The notes: generated by a model from the letters alone, not told the origin. A stretch of 64,000 nt of DNA from JAMHWF01 sp964371405 (GCA_964371405.1 CAYJLV010000021.1:1-64000); one strand, 5' to 3'; numbered from the stretch's first letter, positions 44,401 through 51,227 are shown. Made by a program: numbers and translations.

Positions 44401-44581
44401 GGCGCTCGCCCTGCTCGTTCGTGAGCTGCACGATGCCGTCCTGCGAGGTCAGGATGACGTCGCCCTGCTGCACCACGTCGCCCATCTTCAGCACGCGCAT
44501 CTTGCCGTCGGCGCCGCGGATCAGCGCCGTGCCCCACAGGCCGGTGACGGTGGCGAAGGCGGTTCGGTTAAGGGTCGGCAT
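35480..44581 (-). CDS. Giant LapA-type RTX adhesin with retention module and 13 Calx-beta repeats
   Basis: A 3,033-residue type I secreted adhesin. Residues 1-110 are the retention module (start MPTLNRTAFATVTGLWG) that plugs the TolC pore; the LapG-type cleavage site PAAG is at 87-90. Then come about five cadherin/VCBS-like domains (about 225-770, each with NDSDVDG-like linkers), 13 Calx-beta repeats (about 770-2310, with DEAAGTATFTVTL and TITDND motifs), one more cadherin-like block, a further beta domain (about 2520-2720), and seven RTX nonapeptides (about 2827-2920, GGNDTI/GNDLL type) before the C-terminal secretion signal. There is no signal peptide, as expected. It is on the same strand as lapB and lapC. 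The ligand it binds is unknown. Confidence 0.95.
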   Translation of the reverse strand: MPTLNRTAFATVTGLWGTALIRGADGKMRVLKMGDVVQQGDVILTSQDGIVQLTNEQGERRVAHAAAPNEIDRVIQALNRDDAEAAPAAGLTAGDGGDLTPGLRVDRIAEGITAAAFGPGTSGVERIVTPPLTGDPADGQFRLVAASSSISAVEEGAPVGLGLAEPGGIASAAAVTVDEVPAIGQIVRADGSVVTAGSVLTPADLAGLRYVPPADYDGTAPVGRFAYTLDSNGSTVSGETTIALTAVNDAPVAAPGAARGAEDAALPVAIGLAGSDVDGTIAGVTVTTLPAGGTLLLADGVTPVAVGQVLTPAQAASLLYRPAADYNGATAITHTVTDDAGAVSAPAQFRITITPVDDAPVAAPDSGTTPEDTALTGNVLANDSDVDSAVLGVTQFTVNGTNYLAGTTATLAGIGTLSIAGNGAYAFTPAANYNGTLPPVSYVVSEGTTSVTSTLTLTVTPVADAPIAADDLASTPINTALASIAVLANDSDADGNALTVASAALVDPTLGSVSVNADGTLNFTPALNVSGPVAITYTVADGTGLTDTATLVANVGANTPPTGADAARTTAEDTPYTVAVADVGFADADAGQSLANVRIDALPAAGVLSLGGTAVAAGAVITAADIAAGRLVFTPAPDANGSPYAGFSFSVQDSAGAWDAAPNAFTIAVTPVNDLPQAGNDTASTDEDTPLTLSPAALLANDSDVDGDPLTLISVQDAVNGSVALVGGNVVFTPAADYNGPASFTYTVSDGQGGTRTASVAVDVRPVVDPVISIGDVAVDEAAGTATFTVTLNQATTATVSVQYGTGDGTAVAGSDYTGSSGTLTFAPGIVSQTITVPIADDAVYEGNEDFTVTLSAPVNATIGDGSAVGTITDNDIPALAVSSPVVAEGGGFAVFTISLSNASTQATTVSLATTAGTATAGADYSAALEVSSDGGATWATASSATIAAGATSVLVRSAITADTIDELDESFSLTATRTAGTTSNASATGSATITDDDATPTLAIGDVTVNEAAGTATFTVTLSAASGLPVTVGFATADGTATAGSDYTAAAGTLSFAPGVTSQTITVPIVNDAVYEGSEAFTVTLSAPTNASIADISAIGTIVDDGTGPGGTDNDAPFVTSATSPTVVEGGNLDFTITLSNASTTPTVVSLGTPTGSATYGTDTAQAQVSYDGGTTFATIVGWSVAVPAGVTSFIVRVPTVDDALGEPAETLIGSAATAANAAPVAATGTILDNDTPVVSISGAITYYEAAGTASYTVTLSNAATTPVSVNYATVSGTASAGADFVASLGTLNFAPGVTSQTVTVAILDDAVYEGAETFAVTLSAPAGATLGAATSTTTIVDDGSGVGGTDSDVPEVVAVGSPTAAEGGNLDFTVTLGNASTTPTTVTLTLASGSATLGADTGGALVSFDGGASFVAVGGPSISVPAGVTSLIVRVPAVDDATGEPMESFTLSASTAANPVPLTGTGTITDNDLPALTVSSPTVAENGAYAVFTVALSNASSTATTVGFALANGTATGGGTDYGAAGATNLQVSTNGGVSWTNAASATIAAGSTSVLVRTPITNDTIDEPAENFTLTATRTGGSTSNSAATGTATITDNDPAPTITIANVSVAENVASGYAQFTVRLSNPSSTATTLGLALADGSATGGGVDYGSGGATNLQISTNGGATWVSASSVTIAAGATSVLVRTPIVNDALDEANETFTLTATRTAGTTANATASGTATITDNDATPSLRINDVTVDEAAGTASFTVTLSAASGRAVGVSFATTNGSATAGSDYTARTGSLSFAPGVTSQTITVPITDDASYEGAETFRVVLSGATNASIADNSGTATITANDVPTLAVSAPTVVEDAGFAVFTVSLSNPSSVATTVGLALTNATATGSGVDYGAGGAANLQVSTNGGGTWTNATTATFAAGATSVLVRTPVTNDTLAEGTETFTLTATHTAGTTANASASGLASIVDNDAAPALIVGDVTVDEAAGTATFTVTLSVASGLPVSASFATSNGTAIAGADYTAVTGTVNFAPGVTIQTITVPITDDAVYEGNEDFTVTLSAPVNATIGDGSAVGTITDNDIPALAVSSPVVAEGGGFAVFTISLSNASTQATTVSLATTAGTATAGADYSAALEVSSDGGATWATASSATIAAGATSVLVRSAITADTIDELDESFSLTATRTAGTTSNAAATGSATITDDDATPTLSIGDVTVNEAAGTATFTVTLSAASGLPVTVAFASADGTASAASDYSAVAGSLTFTPGVTSQTITVPIANDALYEGSEAFAVTLSAPANATLADATAVGTITDNDAPPVLDLDADDSSGAAGANYATAYTENSAAVQIVDTDVIVSDADSPTLMGATVTLTNAQAGDVLAAGAMPAGITATVAGNTVTLAGAASAAAYQTALRAITFANGSDTPSTTPRTITISVTDGAQTSNVATTTVAVTAVNDAPTAVADAASTAEDTPLAIPRSTLTANDTDPEGNALAITSVQGAVNGSVALVGGNVVFTPNGHYSGPASFTYTVSDGNGGTSTATVNVVVAAVVDAPALIAPSQINSLVQGSNTISTEPGITQANLEATLNLTSGVLDTFAPPSGPGTNDAGNVNVIDGKASNYALSLEAGNVASFNWQFLNGENVTSEINNGFNDLVVLVITKPDGTKQHVQLSSSEQTGINTNGAAADATGTYNYTATTDGAYQFSWLVLNGGDDGKDSSLTVAAPTVRVGGTSYGQPVSLPIVNGLVDRDGSETLSAVTISGMPTGAALSAGTDLGGGTWSVSAAQLAELKILPPDSYTGAFNLTVSSTATEASNGSSTTTTQTVAVTVSATTSSLLGTQNGDTLSGTSANETLQGFGGNDTINAGGGNDLVYGGNGNDTIDGGTGNDLLHGDAGNDTLVGGAGNDVLYGGVGSDTLTGGADADTFAWTLSDRGTPGSAPIDTITDFANGAGGDRLDLRDLLNGENSGNLADYLHFTTAGSTPTSTTTISISSTGGFAAGYVPGAVDQVIQISGVNLVGGMSSDTQVIADLISRGKLVVDNG
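38024..38410 (-). repeat. 387-bp perfect direct repeat in the adhesin gene, copy B
   Basis: This stretch is identical, base for base, to 41624-42010, in the same orientation and frame, exactly 3,600 bp (1,200 codons) away. It covers parts of Calx-beta repeats 12 and 13. Outside it the copies diverge quickly, though similarity goes on at a lower level. It points to recent duplication or gene conversion and is a substrate for RecA-dependent loss or gain of 1,200 residues. Confidence 0.95.
41624..42010 (-). repeat. 387-bp perfect direct repeat in the adhesin gene, copy A
   Basis: Partner of 38024-38410 (see that entry). It covers parts of Calx-beta repeats 2 and 3, near the start of the array as transcribed. 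The exact spacing of 3,600 bp keeps both copies in frame. Confidence 0.95.
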
Positions 44582-44841
44582 GGCGGAGCTTCTCGACTGT
44601 TTCAGCGCTGTAACGAGGATAGCGGCGCACCCCGGGCTTGCGCCCGGCGCAGCGCGGTGCTCACGTGAACTCGATCACCGGAGCGGCGGATTTGGAACGC
44701 ATAAGCCGCGGCCGCACGCCGGCACCGTCGCGGCTCGCGCAGTGCCGCTGTTCGGGCGATCGCCCGTTGTGCCGCCAGCTTGAGCCCGAGGCACGCGTGG
44801 GCGCGCGGGCATCGAAGCGCGCCGGCACTGCGTCACGAATC
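44582..44841 (-). promoter_or_regulatory. Leader region upstream of the adhesin gene, no gene
   Basis: The 260-bp gap between lapC and the adhesin start shows no coding sequence. It contains a 6-bp hairpin CCGGGC-ttgc-GCCCGG (44632-44647) without a T tract, and TATCCT on the minus strand about 40 bases before the adhesin ATG as a possible -10 box. The adhesin's own ribosome site is weak (GAAG). Whether the adhesin is transcribed alone or with lapBC cannot be decided from sequence. Confidence 0.3.
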
Positions 44842-46248
44842 TCAACGCTCGCGCAGCGCGTAGGCCTGGGCCTTGAGCACGGGTTTGAGCAGGTACGACA
44901 GCACCGTCTTGTTGCCGGTGAGGATGTCGACCTCGGCCGTCATGCCGGGAATGATCGGCAGCTTCTCGCTGAAGCTGGCGCGCCGCGTGCGCACGCGCAC
45001 CAGGTAGTAGGCGTTACCGCGCTCGTCGACGACGGTGTCGGGGCTGATGTTCTCGACCTCGGCGTCGAGCCCGCCGTAGATCGAGAAGTCGTAGGCGGTG
45101 AACTTTACCGTCGCCGTCTGTCCGGGGCGGATGAAGGCGATGTCCTTGGGCATCACCTTGGCCTCGAGCAGCAGGGCGTCGTCGAGCGGCACGATCTCCA
45201 CGATGTCCCTGCCCGGTTGCACCACGCCGCCGACCGTGTTGGCGAGCAGGCGCTGCACACGTCCGCGCACCGGGCTCTTGACCTGCGCCTTGTCGACCTT
45301 GTCAGCCAGCGCGACGGCGCCTTCGTTCAGGGCGTTGAGCCTGCCCAGCGTGTCGGCCATCTCCTTGCGCGCCTCGTTGCGGAAGGTCAGCTCCGTTTCC
45401 TGGGCCTTGCGCTGCGCCTCGCCGATGGCGGCCTGCACGCGCGCGATCTGCGCCGCGGCCTGCTCGGCGTCGCCGCGGCTCTTCACCACGTCGCGCTCGA
45501 GGCGCAGGATCTCCAGCTCCGACACGGCGCCGGTGGTCAGCAGCGGCCGCGTCTTGGCCAGCTCCTGCTGGCTGAACTCGAAGGCGCGCTCGGCGGAGTT
45601 CCTGCGAGCGCGCATTTCGGCCAGCTCCTGCTGGCGCTGCTGCAACTGCTGCGAGTTGATCGACAGCAGCGTCGCCAGCTCGGTGCGGCGTGCCTCGTAG
45701 AGCTGCTTCTCCTCGAACAGGATGCGCTTTTCCTCGGCGTCGTCGCGCACCGCCGGCGGCTGGAATGCCGAGCCCTCGGCCAGCGCGCGCAGCCGCGCGA
45801 GGCGCGCGCGCAAGGCGAAGCCCTGCGCCGCGCTCTCGCGCACGCCCGAAGTGGCGCGCGTCTCGTCGACCTTGAGCAGCAGTTGACCGGCCTCGACGAG
45901 CTGGCCCTCCTGGACCAGGATCTCGGTGACGATGCCGCCGTCGAGGGACTGCACGACCTGCAGTTGGCGCGACGGGATCACCTTGCCTTCGCCGCGCGTC
46001 ACTTCGTCGACGCGCGCGAGCGCCGCCCAGACCAGCAGCAGCGCGACGACGACGACGGCGGCGCGCACGATGCGCTGCGCGCGCCGCGTGCGCTGGCGCG
46101 ACATGACTTCGTCGGCTTCGACCTCGAAGCCGCGAAAGCCGCCGCGCTGCGCATCGGCGTCGACCAGCGTGGCGCCGAAGACGCGGTCGGCGAGGGCGCG
46201 CAGCGCGTTGCGCGGCGCGGCCGGAGTGGCGGGCTGGGCTGGATTCAT
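44842..46248 (-). CDS. lapC: Type I secretion membrane fusion protein (HlyD/LapC)
   Basis: A 468-residue periplasmic adaptor. One membrane helix (about 62-82) follows a cytoplasmic N-terminus; then a lipoyl half-motif (VVQSLDGGIVTEILVQEGQLVEAGQ-type, seen as SLDGGIVTEILVQEGQL), a long coiled-coil hairpin (about 135-310), the second lipoyl half (KSPVRGRVQRLLANTVGGVV) and the HlyD beta-barrel (about 350-440) ending in DILTGNKTVLSYLLKPVL. It bridges the LapB ABC transporter to the TolC-family channel. The ATG overlaps the lapB stop (ATGA at 46248). Confidence 0.93.
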   Translation of the reverse strand: MNPAQPATPAAPRNALRALADRVFGATLVDADAQRGGFRGFEVEADEVMSRQRTRRAQRIVRAAVVVVALLLVWAALARVDEVTRGEGKVIPSRQLQVVQSLDGGIVTEILVQEGQLVEAGQLLLKVDETRATSGVRESAAQGFALRARLARLRALAEGSAFQPPAVRDDAEEKRILFEEKQLYEARRTELATLLSINSQQLQQRQQELAEMRARRNSAERAFEFSQQELAKTRPLLTTGAVSELEILRLERDVVKSRGDAEQAAAQIARVQAAIGEAQRKAQETELTFRNEARKEMADTLGRLNALNEGAVALADKVDKAQVKSPVRGRVQRLLANTVGGVVQPGRDIVEIVPLDDALLLEAKVMPKDIAFIRPGQTATVKFTAYDFSIYGGLDAEVENISPDTVVDERGNAYYLVRVRTRRASFSEKLPIIPGMTAEVDILTGNKTVLSYLLKPVLKAQAYALRER

Positions 46249-48431
46249 GCCGCCCTCGCGATGCGCCCGGACTGCAGCGCTTCCATGATGCGGTCGCGCG
46301 GGCCGTCGGCGACGACGCGCCCACCGTCGATCACGATCACGCGGTCGACCAGCGCGAGCAGCGAGGTGCGGTGCGTCACCAGCACCACTGTCTTGTGCTG
46401 CGTGAAGCCGTTCAGGCGCTGCGTGATCTGCGACTCGGTCGAGAAGTCCATCGCGCTCGTCGGTTCGTCGAGCAGCAGGATCGGCGCGTTGTGCAGCACG
46501 GCGCGCGCGATGCCGACCGCTTGGCGCTGGCCGCCCGACAGCGACTCGCCGCGCTCGCCGACGGGCATGTCGAAGCCGCGCGGATGGCGGTTGACGAAGT
46601 CGGCCAGCCCCGCCGTCTCGGCCGCCGCGACGACGGCCGAGTCGTCGGCATAGGGCATGCCGAGCGTGACGTTCTCGCGCAGCGTGCCGTAGAACAGCGT
46701 CACGTCCTGCGACACGTAGCCCACGTTGGCGCGCACGTCGGCCGGGTCGAGCTGACGCAGATCGATGCCGTCGAGCAGCACGGCGCCGTCAGCCGGCTGG
46801 TACAGGCCGAGGATCAGCCGTTCGATCGTCGACTTGCCCGAGCCGACGCGGCCGATCAGCGCGACGCGCTCGCCCGGCGCGACGCGAAAGCTCACGCCGT
46901 CGAGCGCCGTGTCCTGGCGGTTCGGATACGCGAAGCGCACGTTGCGGAACTCGATCTCGCCGCGCAGCTCGCGGCGGTGCACGAAGTTCTCGTCGGCCGG
47001 GCGCTCGACGGGCTTGGCCATCAGGCCTTCGAGCGAGGTCATCGCGGTGCGCGCGCCCTGGTACTGCATCAGCAGGCCGACGATCTGGCCGGCCGGCGCC
47101 AGCGCGCGCCCGGCCAGCATGCTGGCGGCGATCAGCGCGCCCATCGTCAGTTCGCGCTCGGCGATCAGGTAGACGCCGACGATCACGATGGCGATCGTCA
47201 CCAGCTGCGTCGTCCACGCCGTGCCGTACATCGCCTTGGCGGTGAGCGCGCGCATGCGCACGTGCATGCCGGCGAGGAAGGCGTTGGCACGCTCCCAGCG
47301 CGCCTGGATCACGCCTTCGGCGCCTTGCGACTTGATCGTCTCGATGCCCGTCAGGCTCTCGATCAGCGTCGCGTTGCGCTGCGCGCTCGCGCGGTACGTC
47401 GTCTCCGACAGCTCGTGCAGCCGCTGCTGCAGCACCCAGCCGACGCCGGCGATCACGACGAAGGCAACGACGACCGGCACCGCCAGCAGCGGCGAGATCC
47501 AGACCAGCACGCCGACGAACAGCAGCGCGAACGGCAGGTCGACCAGCGCTGTCACGGTGCCCGATGCGATGAAGTCGCGCACCTGCTCGAAGCCGCGCAG
47601 GTTGGCGGCGAACGAGCCGACGGCGTCGGGCCGGTGCTCGAGCCGCATGCCGAGCACGCGCTCCATCAGCGTGGCCGAGATCTGCACGTCGATGCGCGCG
47701 CTGGCCTCGTCGACGAAACGGCCGCGCAGCGTGCGCAGGAAGAGGTCGGCGCACAGCACGAGCACGACGCCGATCGCCAGCGCCCACAGCGTCTCGACGG
47801 CGTTGTTCGGCACCACGCGGTCGTAGACGTTCATCGAGAACATCGGCAGCGCGAGCGCGAACAGGTTGACGAGCAGCGCTGCCCACAGCACGTCGCGGTA
47901 GACGAAGCGCTGCGCCAGCAGCGCGCCCCAGAACCAGTGGCCGGCGCGCGCGCGGCGCACGTCGGGCGTGCGCCCATCGAAACGGAAGTGCGGCCGCACG
48001 AACAGCACGACGCCGCTGTGGCGCGCGGTCAGTTCGGCGCGCGTGAGCGCCACGTCGCCCTGGCCGGTCTCGGGCAGCAGCACGCGCGCCGTGTCGCCGT
48101 CCCAGCCGAGCAGTACGCAGGCCTGGTCGTCGCGCAGGATCAGGATCGCCGGCAGCGTCGCCGTGTCGACGTCGGCCAACGCCACGCGCTGCAGCCGCGC
48201 CGTCATGCCGGCGCGAGCGGCGGCGCGTTCGGCCAGATCGAGCGTGAGCCGGCCGTCGGCCAGCGGCAGGCCGGCCGCCAGCGCGGCGCGCGACGCGCCC
48301 TGGCCGTGCAGGCGGCACACCTCGACCAGGCAGTCGAGCAGCGGGTCGGCGTGGATCAGGTCTTCGCGCAGGCGCGGCGGCGCGGCGGGCGGGCGGGGCG
48401 TCATCGGGGGCCGGGCGTCGATCGGAGGCAT
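46245..48431 (-). CDS. lapB: Type I secretion ABC transporter (LapB)
   Basis: A 728-residue ABC exporter. The N-terminal C39-like domain (about 25-150) lacks the catalytic cysteine at its usual place, so it is a substrate-docking rather than protease domain, as in the LapB/HlyB branch. Six helices (about 170-450) are followed by the ATPase domain with Walker A GRVGSGKST, signature LSGGQ, Walker B ILLLDEPT and switch His in VTHRTS. It pumps the adhesin from the cytoplasm straight to the surface through LapC and TolC. It begins one base after the Nudix stop, suggesting readthrough from that gene. Confidence 0.93.
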   Translation of the reverse strand: MPPIDARPPMTPRPPAAPPRLREDLIHADPLLDCLVEVCRLHGQGASRAALAAGLPLADGRLTLDLAERAAARAGMTARLQRVALADVDTATLPAILILRDDQACVLLGWDGDTARVLLPETGQGDVALTRAELTARHSGVVLFVRPHFRFDGRTPDVRRARAGHWFWGALLAQRFVYRDVLWAALLVNLFALALPMFSMNVYDRVVPNNAVETLWALAIGVVLVLCADLFLRTLRGRFVDEASARIDVQISATLMERVLGMRLEHRPDAVGSFAANLRGFEQVRDFIASGTVTALVDLPFALLFVGVLVWISPLLAVPVVVAFVVIAGVGWVLQQRLHELSETTYRASAQRNATLIESLTGIETIKSQGAEGVIQARWERANAFLAGMHVRMRALTAKAMYGTAWTTQLVTIAIVIVGVYLIAERELTMGALIAASMLAGRALAPAGQIVGLLMQYQGARTAMTSLEGLMAKPVERPADENFVHRRELRGEIEFRNVRFAYPNRQDTALDGVSFRVAPGERVALIGRVGSGKSTIERLILGLYQPADGAVLLDGIDLRQLDPADVRANVGYVSQDVTLFYGTLRENVTLGMPYADDSAVVAAAETAGLADFVNRHPRGFDMPVGERGESLSGGQRQAVGIARAVLHNAPILLLDEPTSAMDFSTESQITQRLNGFTQHKTVVLVTHRTSLLALVDRVIVIDGGRVVADGPRDRIMEALQSGRIARAA

Positions 48432-48977
48432 TCAGGCGATATCGGCACAGTGCAGCCCGAATTCACCGCGGCGCCGGTCGGCGTAGAAGCACTCGAGCGT
48501 CTTGCGCACGGTGCGGAAGGCAAGGTCGTCCCACGGCAGGTCGCGCTCGTCGAACAGGCGCGCCTCGATCGTCTCGGGGCCGGGGTCGAAGTCGGGGCCG
48601 AGCAGCAGGGCGCGGTAGAACAGATGCACCTGCGCGACGCGCACGACGTTGAGCATGGAGAACAGCGGCAGCATCTCGACCTGTGCGCCGGCCTCCTCGA
48701 TCGTTTCGCGCAGCGCGCCGTCGGCCGTCGTCTCACCAGTCTCGAGGAAGCCCGCCGGCAGCGTCCAGTAGCCGCGGCGTGGCTCGATGTTGCGCCGGCA
48801 CAGCAGCACCTGCTCGCCCCAGACCGGCAGCGTGCCGACGACGATCAGCGGGTTCTCGTAGTGGATCGTGGCGCATGCGGTGCAGGTCGCGCGCTCGCGG
48901 TTGTCGTCGGCCGGCAGGCGGTACTCGACCGGGGCGCCGCACGAGCGGCAATGCCTGATGCTGCGCGGCGTGAACAT
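48432..48977 (-). CDS. Nudix hydrolase with N-terminal zinc ribbon
   Basis: A 181-residue Nudix enzyme. A zinc ribbon (about residues 9-35, CRSCG and CTAC) precedes the Nudix domain, whose box GFLETGETTADGALRETIEEAG matches G-x5-E-x7-REU-x-EE-x-G and supplies the metal-binding glutamates. Such proteins hydrolyse nucleoside diphosphate derivatives; NAD(H)/ADP-ribose type substrates are common in this architecture, but none can be fixed. The start at 48977 gives MFTPRSIRHCRSCG; an upstream ATG at 49025 would add 16 residues of low likelihood. It is the first gene before lapB on this strand. Confidence 0.85.
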   Translation of the reverse strand: MFTPRSIRHCRSCGAPVEYRLPADDNRERATCTACATIHYENPLIVVGTLPVWGEQVLLCRRNIEPRRGYWTLPAGFLETGETTADGALRETIEEAGAQVEMLPLFSMLNVVRVAQVHLFYRALLLGPDFDPGPETIEARLFDERDLPWDDLAFRTVRKTLECFYADRRRGEFGLHCADIA

Positions 48978-49117
48978 GATGGCGGGCAGTGTAGCGGCCG
49001 GCCGCGGGATCGCGTCCCTTGCCATGCCTTACGGTGCCAGTGGGGCGGTTCCTGCGTGGCATGATGCTCGAAATCGGCCCCGCGCCGCCATCCGCCGCCA
49101 CCTGCGCCGACCCCGCC

Positions 49118-49816
49118 ATGAGCCTCGTCCTTCCCGCACCCGCCCTGCCCGTGGCGCGCGTCGCCGGCGCCCCCGGCGACTTGTTCCCGATCCGCCGCAT
49201 CTATTGCGTCGGCCGCAACTACGTCGAGCATGCGAAAGAGATGGGGTTCACCGGCCGCGAGCCGCCGTTCTTCTTCCTCAAGCCTACCGATGCGGCCGTG
49301 CCGGTGGCGGAGGGCGAGACCGGCCGCATCCGCTATCCGAGCCTGACGAAGGACCTGCACCACGAGGTCGAACTCGTCGTGGCGATCGGCCGGGGCGGCA
49401 GCGACATCCCGGCAGCGCGCGCACTCGAACACATCTGGGGTTATGCGGTCGGCCTCGACATGACGCGCCGTGATCTGCAAGGCGAGATGAAGAAGCTCGC
49501 ACGTCCCTGGTGCATCGGCAAGGCGTTCGAGGACTCGGCGCCGATCGGCGAAGTGCGGCCGGCCGCACAGTGCCGCATCGACGCCGACACCGGGATCCGC
49601 CTCGACGTCAACGGCCAGACGCGCCAGCGCAGCACGATCGGCAAGCTGATCTGGAGCGTGCCCGAGATCATCGAGCACCTGTCGAAGGCCTGGACGCTGG
49701 CGCCCGGCGACCTGATCTACACCGGCACGCCCGAAGGCGTCGCTGCGACGGTGCGCGGCGACATCCTCGAAGCGAGCGTCGCCGGCGTCGGCTCGCTCAA
49801 GCTCGAAGTCGTCTGA
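49118..49816 (+). CDS. Fumarylacetoacetate/fumarylpyruvate hydrolase family protein
   Basis: A 232-residue FAH-fold hydrolase. Metal-ligand motifs are present: YVEHAKEMG, HHEVELVVAIG, the catalytic GYAVGLDMTRRDLQ and TGTPEGV near the C-terminus. Size and form match the short FAH branch that includes fumarylpyruvate hydrolase (NagK) of the gentisate route. The next gene, 14 bp on, is a zeta-class GST isomerase, the step just before it in that route, which supports this reading. The start at 49118 is preferred; in-frame codons further up (from 49019) read through sequence shared with the Nudix 5' end. Confidence 0.86.
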   Translation: MSLVLPAPALPVARVAGAPGDLFPIRRIYCVGRNYVEHAKEMGFTGREPPFFFLKPTDAAVPVAEGETGRIRYPSLTKDLHHEVELVVAIGRGGSDIPAARALEHIWGYAVGLDMTRRDLQGEMKKLARPWCIGKAFEDSAPIGEVRPAAQCRIDADTGIRLDVNGQTRQRSTIGKLIWSVPEIIEHLSKAWTLAPGDLIYTGTPEGVAATVRGDILEASVAGVGSLKLEVV

Positions 49817-49830
49817 GGCGGTCGCTCGCG

Positions 49831-50469
49831 ATGCAGCTCTACAGCTACTTCCGTTCGTCGGCCGCGTTTCGCGTGCGCATCGCGCTCGCGCTCAAGGGCC
49901 TGCCGTACGACTACATCGGCGTGCACCTGCAAAAGGGCGAGCAGTCGCAGCCGCCCTACGCCGAGGTGTCGCCGGCGCAAGTCGTGCCGGCGCTGCGCGA
50001 CGGCGACGCGCTGCTGACGCAGTCGCTGGCGATCATCGAATACCTCGACGAGACGCATCCCGAGCCACCGCTGCTGCCGCGCGACGCCCTCGGCCGCGCC
50101 CGCGTGCGCGCGCTGGCGCTCGACATCGCCTGCGAGATCCATCCGCTGAACAATCTGCGCGTTCTGCGCCATCTGGTGAACGAGATGGGCGTCGCCGAGG
50201 AGCGCAAGAACGCCTGGTACCGGCACTGGGTCGAGTCCGGGCTGGCCGCCGTCGAGCGCCGGCTCGCCGGGCCCGTCGGTACGGGCCGCTATTGCCACGG
50301 CGATGCGCCGACGCTGGCCGACTGCGCGCTTGTGCCGCAGATCTTCAATGCGCAGCGCTTCGACTGCCGCCTCGACCACGTGCCCACCGTGATGCGCGTC
50401 TTCGACGCCTGCATGCAGCTCGACGCCTTCGAGTCGGCGCAGCCGTCGGCCTGCCCCGACGCCGAATGA
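49831..50469 (+). CDS. Maleylpyruvate/maleylacetoacetate isomerase (GST zeta)
   Basis: A 212-residue zeta-class glutathione S-transferase. The active-site segment SYFRSSAAFRVRIALALKG with the SSxxxRVR motif starts at residue 5, and QSLAIIEYLDE carries the conserved glutathione-binding Ser-Ile pair. It would isomerise maleylpyruvate to fumarylpyruvate (gentisate route) or maleylacetoacetate to fumarylacetoacetate (tyrosine/homogentisate route). The adjoining short FAH-family gene favours the gentisate route. No gentisate 1,2-dioxygenase lies in the window. Its stop overlaps the pgeF start (ATGA). Confidence 0.88.
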   Translation: MQLYSYFRSSAAFRVRIALALKGLPYDYIGVHLQKGEQSQPPYAEVSPAQVVPALRDGDALLTQSLAIIEYLDETHPEPPLLPRDALGRARVRALALDIACEIHPLNNLRVLRHLVNEMGVAEERKNAWYRHWVESGLAAVERRLAGPVGTGRYCHGDAPTLADCALVPQIFNAQRFDCRLDHVPTVMRVFDACMQLDAFESAQPSACPDAE

Positions 50470-51227
50470 CGCCGGGCTGGCTCGCCGCGCCGTGGACGGC
50501 GCCCGGCGTCGGAACCACGATGACGACGCGCTCCGGCGGCAGCAGCGCGCCGCCCTGGGACAGCCTGAACCTCGGCGACCACGTCGGTGACGACGCCACG
50601 GCGGTTGCCGCCAACCGCGCCGCGTTCGCCGAGCGCATCGGCGCTGCGCCCGTCTATTTGCGTCAGGTGCATGGCACGCGCGTCGTGCGCGTCGGCGCTG
50701 CCGACGCGCAGCCCGGCGCACCGGTCCACGAGGCCGACGCCAGCTTCACGATCCAGAGTGGCGTCGCCTGCACCGTGCTCGTCGCCGACTGCCTGCCGGT
50801 GCTGCTGGCGGCGCCCGGGGGTGTGGCCTCTGCGCATGCCGGCTGGCGTGGGCTCGCAGGCGGCGTCGTCGACGCGGCGCTGGCGGCGCTGTGCGAGGCC
50901 ACCGGCGGCGCGCCGGGCGACGTGCGCGCCTGGCTCGGCGCCTGCATCGGGCCGCAGCGCTTCGAAGTCGGTGCCGACGTGCTGCAGGCGTACGGCGCTC
51001 CGACCATCGGCGACGGTGCGATGGGGTTCCGCGCCGCGCCAGCACGCGAAGGGGCGCCGAAATGGCTGGCCGACCTGCCGGCGCTGGCGAGTGCGCGGCT
51101 TCACGCGCTCGGCGTGCACGACGTGAGCAGCGCGGACCGCTGCACCGTCGCGGAGCGTTCAGCGTTCTTCTCGTTCCGGCGCGACGGCGTCTGCGGCCGC
51201 ATGGCCGCCGCCGTCTGGCTGCGTTGA
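50466..51227 (+). CDS. pgeF: Peptidoglycan editing factor PgeF (YfiH/laccase domain)
   Basis: A 253-residue multicopper-oxidoreductase-like protein of the YfiH family, which removes wrongly placed amino acids (L-Ser in place of L-Ala) from peptidoglycan precursors and also shows laccase-like activity in some reports. Metal-site motifs are visible: RQVHGTRVV, VADCLPVLL, SAHAGWRG with the His, and CIGPQRFEVG. Length is typical. The ATG overlaps the stop of the isomerase gene. Its 3' end overlaps by 69 bases the convergent small membrane protein gene. Confidence 0.9.
   Translation: MTPGWLAAPWTAPGVGTTMTTRSGGSSAPPWDSLNLGDHVGDDATAVAANRAAFAERIGAAPVYLRQVHGTRVVRVGAADAQPGAPVHEADASFTIQSGVACTVLVADCLPVLLAAPGGVASAHAGWRGLAGGVVDAALAALCEATGGAPGDVRAWLGACIGPQRFEVGADVLQAYGAPTIGDGAMGFRAAPAREGAPKWLADLPALASARLHALGVHDVSSADRCTVAERSAFFSFRRDGVCGRMAAAVWLR

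Noticed and set aside
35480..44581. Repeated units in the adhesin gene taken as a CRISPR-like or satellite array
   Set aside because: Unit length (about 330-360 bp) and in-frame Calx-beta motifs show protein-domain repeats, not short repeats with spacers.
42551..44668. 705-residue plus-strand frame opposite the adhesin start
   Set aside because: Repetitive shadow of the adhesin coding sequence; no ribosome site or family.
46245..48431. LapB as a bacteriocin-processing C39 peptidase exporter
   Set aside because: The C39-like domain lacks the catalytic cysteine position, and the neighbours are the adhesin, HlyD and Lap regulators, not a double-glycine leader peptide.
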